From contig JACPXS010000007.1 in assembly GCA_016196415.1 (NCBI GenBank), positions 1 to 5,957 on the forward strand: a DNA stretch of 5,957 bases, in the 5' to 3' direction. The translations under genes were made by a program, and so were the position numbers. Below are positions 1 through 5,084 of the stretch, one piece after another. Under the pieces are notes generated by a model. It was not told the origin of the DNA, did not search any database, and saw only the letters and a list, made by a program, of their open reading frames with translations. Source of the DNA: Candidatus Omnitrophota bacterium. Lineage in GTDB: Bacteria; Omnitrophota; Koll11; Aquiviventales; Aquiviventaceae. Numbering within the stretch: position 1 is the first letter of the stretch; every line of letters starts with the position of its first letter.

Positions 1-1
1 C

Positions 2-784
2 GTCTTGTGGGATCTCGCCCGATCCGGCGAGCAGGTGATTGCGGCTCGAGGCGGTCGTGGAGGAGTGGGAAATGCGACCCGATCGGCTTCGCTCACCTCG
101 TGCCGACCTCGTCCCGAAGGGCCTCGGCCCGAGGGAGCACGGCACTCGGTGCGAGGCAGAGCCGGGTCCCGAGCGGAATTGAGGGGTGCTGCCGAGGCCA
201 AGCCCGGGAGCCCCGGAGAGCAGCGTCAGCTGATCCTCGAGCTGAAGCTGGTCGCCGATGTCGGTCTTGTCGGGTTTCCCAATGCCGGAAAGTCCTCGCT
301 GCTTGCCAGGATCTCGACCGCGCATCCCAAAATCGGCGCCTATCCGTTCACGACCCGCTACCCGGTGCTGGGAGTGGTGAACGTCGAGGGGCGCGGATCG
401 TTCATCGCCTGCGATATTCCTGGGCTGATTGAAGGGGCCCACCAGGGAAAGGGACTGGGGATACAATTTCTCCGACATATCGAGCGGACCAGGATGTTGC
501 TCCATGTGGTTGATCTGGCGGCGGTGGATGGCCGCGATCCTGAGGCGGCGTTCCACCAACTCAACCATGAACTGACCGAGTATCGCCTGACCCTTGGGCA
601 GCGGCCCCAACTGATTGTCGCCAACAAACTGGATCTCCCGGAAGCCCGCGCGCGCCTGGACGCGTTTACCCATGCGGTGCAGCGACCGGTGTGGCCGATT
701 TCCTGCGCAACCGGGGCCGGCATCCCGGCGTTGTTAGAGGCGGTCTGGAAGGCCCTGGGTTCGATTGGCGAGTCGGCGCGTTAG
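2..784 (+). CDS. obgE: Obg family GTPase, 5'-truncated by window edge
   Basis: Obg/CgtA is a conserved GTPase that binds the large ribosomal subunit and acts in ribosome maturation and stress or growth control. The reading frame is open from base 2, so the true start lies upstream and about 260 residues are visible. In order one sees the end of the glycine-rich Obg fold (GGRGGVGN, from about 50), an abnormal spacer, the PGSPGEQ and [13 protein letters not shown] segment, the P-loop GFPNAGKSS (272-298), switch I ([11 protein letters not shown]), the G3 motif [16 protein letters not shown] (from 413), NKLD (623-634) and a G5-like SCATGAG. It ends shortly after the G domain, with no C-terminal OCT extension, as in many Obg proteins. 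The spacer between GRGGVGN and PGSPGEQ is about 45 residues where I expect roughly 15-20; it coincides with a palindromic DNA segment. The other GTPase motifs are intact, so the protein is probably functional. proB follows after 35 nt. Confidence 0.95.
   Translation, partial: VLWDLARSGEQVIAARGGRGGVGNATRSASLTSCRPRPEGPRPEGARHSVRGRAGSRAELRGAAEAKPGSPGEQRQLILELKLVADVGLVGFPNAGKSSLLARISTAHPKIGAYPFTTRYPVLGVVNVEGRGSFIACDIPGLIEGAHQGKGLGIQFLRHIERTRMLLHVVDLAAVDGRDPEAAFHQLNHELTEYRLTLGQRPQLIVANKLDLPEARARLDAFTHAVQRPVWPISCATGAGIPALLEAVWKALGSIGESAR
84..164. repeat. Palindromic in-frame insertion-like element inside obgE
   Basis: Nested inverted repeats fold this segment on itself: CGGCT (84-88) with AGCCG (160-164), CCTCG (96-100) with CGAGG (152-156), TGCCG (101-105) with CGGCA (140-144), and CCTCG (107-111, or 122-126) with CGAGG (130-134). 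Within it a 15-nt imperfect tandem repeat (107-121 and 122-136) encodes PRPEG twice. It falls exactly where the Obg protein is about 25-30 residues longer than usual, and the encoded peptide is rich in Arg, Pro, Gly and Ser, unlike the normal conserved linker. The inverted repeats are seen directly. That it is a mobile palindromic element comparable to the in-gene Rickettsia palindromic elements is inference; a locally expanded linker is the alternative. Confidence 0.5.
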
Positions 785-819
785 CCTGTTTGGCGAACAC
801 GAGAGCGGGATCTCTTCTG

Positions 820-1781
820 ATGAGCGAGCAACCTCGTGCCATTCATCGAGTCGTCGTGAAAATCGGCAGCAGCGTCTTAACCGATGAGCAGGGCCGCCTG
901 GTGCCCGAACGAATCGAATCGTTGGTGGAGCAGGTGGCGCGCTGCAGCGAGAACGACCGGCAGCTGTTGCTGGTCACCTCCGGGGCGATTGCCTGCGGTA
1001 TGGCGAAGCTGGGATTGGCGCGACGACCTGCCGCCCTTGCGCAGCAACAAGCCTGCGCGGCCATCGGCCAGGGAGAGCTGATGCATCGCTACACCCGGCT
1101 CTTTGCTCAGCGCGGCCTGCTCACCGCGCAGGTGTTGCTGACCCAAGAGGATCTCTCCGACCGGAGGCGGTTTCGGAACGCCAAACAAACGTTGCTGACC
1201 TTGCTCCACCGTCGCGTGGTGCCCGTCATCAACGAGAACGATACGGTGGCGGTGGATGAGATCACGTTCGGCGATAACGACCGCTTGGCCGCGTTGGTCG
1301 CCTCGGCGGTGGATGCGCAGCTGCTGGTGATAGCGGGATTCCCATGGTGATCGCCAACGGGTTTCGTCAGGCCGTGCTCACCGATCTCCTCTCGGGCCAC
1401 TCGGTCGGCACGTTGTTTGTGCCGCCTCGCAACCGCCTCACATCGAAGAAGTGGTGGATCGCCTTTGCGCTGCGCCAGCCGAACGGGACGCTCATCGTGG
1501 ATGCCGGGGCGATCGAGGCGTTGCTCGAGCGGGGCAAGAGCCTGCTGGCGTCTGGCATTCTCGAAGTGAAAGGCTGTTTTGAAGGGGGGGCGTTTGTCGA
1601 GGTGACGGATGAGGCGGGAGCGGAGCTGGCGCGGGGAATCTGCAACTTCTCCTCATCGGAGCTGGCGCGGGTACGGGGCATGAACAGCGCCGAGGCCGCT
1701 CGCGTGCTGGGTCACGCCCGGATCCGAGAGGTCATTCATCGCGACCACCTGGTGCTTGCGCGGGATCTCCGTCACACTTGA
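820..1781 (+). pseudogene. proB: Glutamate 5-kinase broken by an internal deletion and frameshift
   Basis: ProB phosphorylates L-glutamate to gamma-glutamyl phosphate, the first step of proline synthesis. The N-terminal part (820-1350, 176 codons from ATG 820, preceded by a weak GAGAGCGGGA) shows the amino-acid-kinase fold: VVKIGSSVLTDE, LLVTSGAIACG, the QQACAAIGQ and TAQVLLTQEDL segments, VVPVINENDTV and FGDNDRLAALVA. It then stops early. The C-terminal part is in another frame from about 1332 (SGIPMVIANG) through SVGTLF and a complete PUA domain (SKKWWIAF to EVIHRDHLVL), ending at 1781. Between LLVI and SGIPMVIANG an intact ProB has about 50-65 residues including the DGLY/DPR and GTGGMxTK segments that help bind ATP; these are absent. 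The missing length must be 1 mod 3, so a single-base error does not explain it. Neither piece should be an active kinase. A true deletion and a mis-assembly both fit; flanking genes look healthy. proA follows after 50 nt. Confidence 0.85.
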
Positions 1782-1831
1782 TGAGCTCGCCCCGTCGACT
1801 CGGGCGTTTCAGCGAACAGTGAGAAGCCGAG

Positions 1832-3139
1832 ATGGCCGAACCATCGCACCGGAAGGATCAACGATTGAGCGGCCCGCTCGCTCGGTCGTTGCGCAAGGCG
1901 GTGATTCGCGTCATCCAGGCCGCCAGGCCCGCCGCCCGCCGGTTGGCGCGCGCGTCCACCCAGGAGAAGAACAAGGCCTTGCGCGTGATGGCCTCCAGGC
2001 TTCAGGCGAGCCGTGATGCGGTGCTTGCGGCCAACGCCGAGGATGTGAGCGCGGCTCGCGCCCAAGGGCTGTCCGTCGCCCTGATCGACCGGTTGACGCT
2101 GACGCCGCAACGTCTGGATGAGATGATCCAATCGATCGAATCGGTGAGGAACCTTCCCGATCCCGTCGGCGACGTGATCCGCGCCTGGCGGCGGCCCAAC
2201 GGCTTGGAGATCCGGAAGGTCCGCGTGCCGCTCGGGGTCATCGGGATCATCTACGAGTCACGGCCGAACGTGACCAGCGAGTGCGCCTCGCTGTGCGTCA
2301 AGAGCGGAAACGCGGTGGTGCTCCGGGGCGGGGCGGAGTCGTTCCATTCCAATGAAACGATTTGCCGCGCCCTCCGCGAGGCGCTCATCATAGCTGGCCT
2401 TCCTGAAGCGGCCGTCAGCACGATTCCGGTTGCCGATCGGGCCGGCGTGGATGTCATGCTGCAGCGGGATCAGGATATCGATGTGATCATCCCGCGGGGT
2501 GGGGAGGCGCTGATCCGAAAAATTGTCGAGCAGTCTCGAATCCCGGTGATCAAGCATGCCAAGGGAGTCTGCCATGTGTACGTGGATGAGGCGGCCGATG
2601 CGGCGATGGCGAGAGCCATCGTGGTCAATGCCAAGTGCCAGCGCCCGGCCACCTGCAATGCGATGGAGACGCTGTTGGTGCATGAGCGCATCGCGCCCGT
2701 TTTTTTGCCGGACGTGATTCGGGAGCTCCAGCAATCGCATGTTGAGATTCGAGGTTGCGAAGCGACGCGGGCGATAGTCCCAGGCCTGAAGGAGGCCACG
2801 GAGGACGATTGGTCCACCGAGTACCTCGATTTGATCCTCTCCGTCAAGGTCGTGCGCTCCTTGGATGAAGCGGTTGAGCATATTAGCCGGTACGGGTCGG
2901 CGCATTCGGACGCGATCGTGACGAGGGACGACGCGCACGCGCGGCGGTTCACCCAGGAGGTGGACTCCGCCGCCGTGTATGTGAACGCCTCGACCCGGTT
3001 GACAGATGGTTTTCAATTCGGCCTAGGCGCGGAGATTGGGATCAGCACCGACCGGCTCCACGCGCGGGGCCCGATGGGGCTTGAGGAGTTGACGACATAC
3101 AAATACATCGTCGTTGGGAGCGGGCAGCTGCGGGAGTAG
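1832..3139 (+). CDS. proA: Gamma-glutamyl phosphate reductase
   Basis: ProA reduces gamma-glutamyl phosphate with NADPH to glutamate-5-semialdehyde, the second step of proline synthesis, in the cytoplasm; it belongs to the aldehyde dehydrogenase superfamily. The 435-residue product aligns by eye along its whole length: STQEKNKAL and LAANAEDV near the N-terminus, VPLGVIGIIYESRPNVT, SGNAVVLRGG, IDVIIPRGGEALI, IPVIKHAKGVCHVYVDE, the catalytic loop KCQRPATCNAMET with the probable catalytic Cys275 (codon 2654), DWSTEYLDLILSVKVV, the family signature around LDEAVEHISRYGSAHSDAI, and the C-terminal GAEIGISTDRLHARGPMGLEE. It is about 15-20 residues longer than the usual ~417 because of a basic N-terminal extension. 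ATG 1832 is chosen as the first ATG; GTG 1901 is an alternative that would give a more typical length. It lies directly behind the broken proB, so its substrate supply would be doubtful if that lesion is real. Confidence 0.96.
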   Translation: MAEPSHRKDQRLSGPLARSLRKAVIRVIQAARPAARRLARASTQEKNKALRVMASRLQASRDAVLAANAEDVSAARAQGLSVALIDRLTLTPQRLDEMIQSIESVRNLPDPVGDVIRAWRRPNGLEIRKVRVPLGVIGIIYESRPNVTSECASLCVKSGNAVVLRGGAESFHSNETICRALREALIIAGLPEAAVSTIPVADRAGVDVMLQRDQDIDVIIPRGGEALIRKIVEQSRIPVIKHAKGVCHVYVDEAADAAMARAIVVNAKCQRPATCNAMETLLVHERIAPVFLPDVIRELQQSHVEIRGCEATRAIVPGLKEATEDDWSTEYLDLILSVKVVRSLDEAVEHISRYGSAHSDAIVTRDDAHARRFTQEVDSAAVYVNASTRLTDGFQFGLGAEIGISTDRLHARGPMGLEELTTYKYIVVGSGQLRE

Positions 3140-3169
3140 GACAGCACGCCCCGAACGCCGCCCACCGAA

Positions 3170-3200
3170 CATGAACCATGAAACATCGCACATGAAACAC
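3170..3200. repeat. Heptanucleotide tandem repeat at the nadD start
   Basis: Four consecutive 7-mers in perfect phase read CATGAAC (3170-3176), CATGAAA (3177-3183), CATCGCA (3184-3190, degenerate) and CATGAAA (3191-3197), followed by CAC. It sits between proA and the conserved part of nadD and supplies ATG codons at 3171, 3178 and 3192. ATG 3171 and 3192 are in the nadD frame; 3178 is not. The base composition is more AT-rich than the flanking genes. Whether the repeat length varies between strains cannot be seen here. Confidence 0.75.
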
Positions 3201-3812
3201 TCGGTGAAGATCGGACTCTTCGGAGGGAGCTTCAATCCCATTCACGTGGGGCATTTGCTCCTGGCTGAGACGGCGCGCGAGACACTGGCGCTTGACCGCG
3301 TCCTGTTCATTCCCGTCAACCAACCTCCGCACAAGCGCGGGATCGGGCTGCTGCCGGGTGCGATTCGCTTGAAGCTCATCCAGCTGGCGATTCGGGATCA
3401 GCCGGCGTTTGCCACAACGGAGATCGAGTTGAAGCGGCCAGGGCCTTCGTACTCGATTGAGACCGTCAGGATCCTGAACCGCCGGCTCCCCACGGCCGAG
3501 CTTTTTTTGTTGATCGGGCAGGACATGCTGGCTGTCCCCTGGGTGGGCTGGAACGAGTTGAAGCGGCTCTGCACCATCGTGGCGGCGCGCCGGCCGGGCG
3601 CGCGACCCTCCAACACAGGCCACGGCCATGGCCGCAGGGGTTCACTGCCCAACGCCGAGCGAGGGATCCGATGGCTTTCGATGCCGCAAGTTGAGATCGC
3701 CTCCTCAGACATCCGCTCGCGCGCACGATCCGGCCGCTCCATTCGGTATCTGGTCCCGTCCTCGGTCGAGCGGTATCTCCTTCGGCACCGCGTGTACCGC
3801 CGCAAAACGTAA
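3192..3812 (+). CDS. nadD: Nicotinate-mononucleotide adenylyltransferase
   Basis: NadD joins ATP and nicotinate mononucleotide to give deamido-NAD, an essential step of NAD synthesis. From ATG 3192 the product has 206 residues, the normal size. Visible motifs are the nucleotidyltransferase signature GLFGGSFNPIHVGH (residues 8-21, with the H-x-G-H of the superfamily at 18-21), IPVNQPPHK (40-48), ELKRPGPSYSIET (79-91), LLIGQDML (106-113), and the C-terminal ASSDIRSRARSGRSIRYLVP, equivalent to the ISSTxIR motif. ATG 3171, in the same frame, would add MNHETSH encoded by the heptamer repeat; I prefer 3192 because conserved sequence begins just after it. Neither start has a clear Shine-Dalgarno. 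It lies 52 nt after proA, and its TAA is immediately followed by the next gene's ATG. In many genomes rsfS follows nadD; here it does not. The stretch around residues 137-158 is Gly/His/Arg-rich and poorly conserved. Confidence 0.95.
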   Translation: MKHSVKIGLFGGSFNPIHVGHLLLAETARETLALDRVLFIPVNQPPHKRGIGLLPGAIRLKLIQLAIRDQPAFATTEIELKRPGPSYSIETVRILNRRLPTAELFLLIGQDMLAVPWVGWNELKRLCTIVAARRPGARPSNTGHGHGRRGSLPNAERGIRWLSMPQVEIASSDIRSRARSGRSIRYLVPSSVERYLLRHRVYRRKT

Positions 3813-4817
3813 ATGGGTGTCACGCTTCCGATCCTGATTGTCATCGCCGTCCTCCTCGTCCTCTCCGCCTCGTGTTCCGCCACCGAGGCGGCCATCCTCT
3901 CCATCAACAAAGTCCGCTTGCGCCACCTGATCGAGCAGGGCAACCGCAGCGCACGGCTGACATTCAACCTGCTGACCCATTTGGATCGCGTCATCGGCAC
4001 CTTGTTGATCATCAACAACCTGGTGAACGTCGCGATTTCCGCGATCGGGTCATGGATGTTTGTCGCGCTGCTCGGTCCGCGGGAAGGGCTCGCCGTTGCC
4101 ACCGTCGTGATTACCGTGACGCTGTTGCTCGTGGGAGAAGTCACGCCGAAAATCTTTGGCGTCACGCACGCTGAAGCCGTGGCGTTTGCGGTGGCGCGCC
4201 CGCTGCAGGGGCTCATGGTGCTGCTGTACCCGGTCGCCTCATTCGTGACCTGGGCCGGCCGATGGCTCCTTGGGCTGTTCCGGATTCCCACCAAGCGCCG
4301 CTCGCCTCTGGTGACGGAGGAGGAGATTAAGGTCATGATCCAGATGGGGCGGGAAGCCGGCGTGTTGGCGGAGGATGAGCTGCGCATGCTCCACCGGATC
4401 TTCGAGTTCAGCGATTCGGTGGTGCAGGAGGTGATGGTGCCTCGCGAGCAGATCGTCGGCATGGACTTGAATGCGAAGCCCGAGGAGGCGGTCGACGTCC
4501 TCATTGAAGAGGGGCATTCGCGCATCCCCGTCTATCGCGGCTCCGTGGATCATGTCGCGGGAGTCATTTACGCCAGGGACATCCTGGCGATGATGCGTCA
4601 CGGCGGGTTGTTTGTGCTCTCGGACCTCATCCGTCCCGTGGCGTTTGTGCAGGGCACCAAGCGAGTGGCCGAACTGTTGAGCGAGTTCCAGCGGGAAAAA
4701 ATCCAAATTGCGATTGTCCAGGATGGCCGAGACTCGACGATCGGCTTGGTGACTATTGAGGATCTCCTGGAAGAAATTGTGGGGGAAATCCGTGAGGAGG
4801 CTCCGAAGCGGCCATAG
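3813..4817 (+). CDS. CNNM (DUF21) / CBS-pair domain membrane protein, HlyC/CorC-type family
   Basis: The 334-residue product has the architecture of the CNNM/CorC family, often annotated as hemolysin-like and linked in studied members to Mg2+ or Co2+ transport. An N-terminal transmembrane CNNM domain (about residues 1-160) has hydrophobic segments near 5-27, 61-87, 91-113 and 121-155, with the family's SATEAA, NNLVNVA and GEVTPKIFGV motifs. A cytoplasmic CBS pair follows, about 208-262 (VMVPREQIVGMD, HSRIPVYRG, GVIYARDIL) and 272-326 (RPVAFVQGTKRVAELL, IAIVQDGRDSTIGLVTIEDLLEEIVGEI). It ends about ten residues after the second CBS domain, so the ~80-residue CorC/HlyC C-terminal domain common in this family is missing; no continuation is apparent downstream in other frames. 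Its ATG directly abuts the nadD TAA, which suggests translational coupling. Substrate is unknown; the family call is firm. Confidence 0.92.
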   Translation: MGVTLPILIVIAVLLVLSASCSATEAAILSINKVRLRHLIEQGNRSARLTFNLLTHLDRVIGTLLIINNLVNVAISAIGSWMFVALLGPREGLAVATVVITVTLLLVGEVTPKIFGVTHAEAVAFAVARPLQGLMVLLYPVASFVTWAGRWLLGLFRIPTKRRSPLVTEEEIKVMIQMGREAGVLAEDELRMLHRIFEFSDSVVQEVMVPREQIVGMDLNAKPEEAVDVLIEEGHSRIPVYRGSVDHVAGVIYARDILAMMRHGGLFVLSDLIRPVAFVQGTKRVAELLSEFQREKIQIAIVQDGRDSTIGLVTIEDLLEEIVGEIREEAPKRP

Positions 4818-4838
4818 CGGCTTGGCCGGGCGCCCACT

Positions 4839-4859
4839 CCTCCGTCTCTGGAGGGACGG
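4839..4859 (+). other. Short hairpin after the operon end, possible weak terminator or processing stem
   Basis: CCTCC (4839-4843) and GGAGG (4850-4854) can pair around a GTCTCT loop; an alternative stem is CCGTC (4842-4846) with GACGG (4855-4859). It starts 21 nt after the CNNM/CBS stop codon, where a terminator would be expected, but no run of T follows, so it is not a convincing intrinsic terminator. The rest of the non-coding stretch from 4860 to about 4920 shows nothing I can name. Confidence 0.25.
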
Positions 4860-4922
4860 TCAGGGAAACCGACAGGCTTAACAGGACTCAATATTTGCCA
4901 GGCTTGCATACTTTTCTGCCTC

Positions 4923-4952
4923 TTGACGAATGACGTCGACCGGAGGCAAAAT
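4923..4952 (+). promoter_or_regulatory. Predicted sigma-70-like promoter for the riboswitch transcript
   Basis: TTGACG (4923-4928) matches five of six bases of the -35 consensus. With an 18-nt spacer it is followed by CAAAAT (4947-4952), which matches four of six bases of the -10 consensus. This would start transcription near 4958-4962, a short distance upstream of the aptamer. Position relative to the riboswitch supports it; the -10 is weak, and promoter preferences of this organism are unknown. Confidence 0.4.
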
Positions 4953-4971
4953 AAGGGAGACTTATTCCTCC
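4942..4971. repeat. Inverted repeat overlapping the predicted -10 region
   Basis: GGAGG (4942-4946) pairs with CCTCC (4967-4971), and AATAAG (4950-4955) with CTTATT (4961-4966), around a GGAGA loop, with CAA (4947-4949) unpaired on one side. It straddles the proposed -10 and start site. It could be an operator for a DNA-binding protein or, if transcription starts further upstream, an RNA hairpin ahead of the aptamer. Confidence 0.4.
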
Positions 4972-4984
4972 TGTAACTCTCGAG

Positions 4985-5054
4985 AAGGGCACCTTCGCCG
5001 GGAGGCGGAGTCGCAAAGCGCTGGGTCTAGACCAGACGGCCAGGCTGCCGAAAG
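4985..5054 (+). ncRNA. Cyclic-di-GMP-I (GEMM-I) riboswitch aptamer
   Basis: The segment has the layout of class-I c-di-GMP riboswitches. AGGGCA (4986-4991) begins the ligand-site helix: G4988 with C5049, C4990 with G5047 and A4991 with T5046. A hairpin CTTCGCC/GGCGGAG (4993-4999 and 5004-5010, one T-G wobble) is capped by a GGGA tetraloop, a GNRA type. The hallmark CGCAAAGC (5012-5019) follows. A second stem CTGG/CCAG (5021-5024 and 5032-5035) holds GGTCTA, similar to the tetraloop-receptor side of known members. Then comes GGCCAGGCTGCCGA (5038-5051), matching the conserved 3' strand. Compared from memory with Vibrio cholerae Vc2, G4989 corresponds to G20, A5016 to A47 and C5048 to C92. Guanine at the G20 position favours c-di-GMP over the cGAMP-sensing variants, where it is A. 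The next gene encodes a secreted repeat protein, a typical kind of c-di-GMP target. Confidence 0.82.
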
Positions 5055-5077
5055 AGGCATGCCTGGCCGTCTCTTTT
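5034..5077 (+). terminator. Intrinsic terminator serving as riboswitch expression platform
   Basis: A perfect 12-bp stem pairs AGACGGCCAGGC (5034-5045) with GCCTGGCCGTCT (5061-5072). Inside it TGCC (5046-5049) pairs with GGCA (5056-5059) around GAAAGA, with T5060 bulged. CTTTT (5073-5077) follows, a short U-tract. The 5' arm lies within the aptamer: TGCC 5046-5049 pairs either with GGCA 4988-4991 (aptamer) or with GGCA 5056-5059 (terminator). The two folds exclude each other, so ligand-stabilised aptamer should block termination. Confidence 0.82.
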
Positions 5078-5084
5078 CATCCGC

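Noticed and set aside
7..432. Alternative frame over the start of obgE, as evidence for a double frameshift instead of an insertion
   Set aside because: The alternative frames across 84-164 do not restore a convincing Obg linker, and the main frame stays open with conserved motifs on both sides.
1344..1781. Independent small PUA-domain gene starting at ATG 1344
   Set aside because: Its first residues are the tail of the ProB kinase domain (MVIANG, SVGTLF), conserved homology extends upstream of the ATG, and no ribosome binding site is present; it is the 3' part of broken proB.
2258..3016. Minus-strand open frame (252 codons) opposite proA
   Set aside because: It is antisense to clearly conserved ProA sequence and shows no recognisable motif.
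3603..3640. Palindromic CGGCCATGGCCG inside nadD as a regulatory site
   Set aside because: It is a short GC-rich palindrome inside coding sequence in a poorly conserved loop, with nothing else to support a function.
3398..4525. Long minus-strand open frame (375 codons) opposite nadD and the CNNM gene
   Set aside because: Its product is low-complexity Ser/Arg/Thr-rich with no family features, and the plus strand encodes two well conserved proteins; it is a by-product of GC-rich codon use.
4839..4859. Intrinsic terminator for the housekeeping operon
   Set aside because: The stem is short and no T-run follows, so I list it only as a hairpin.
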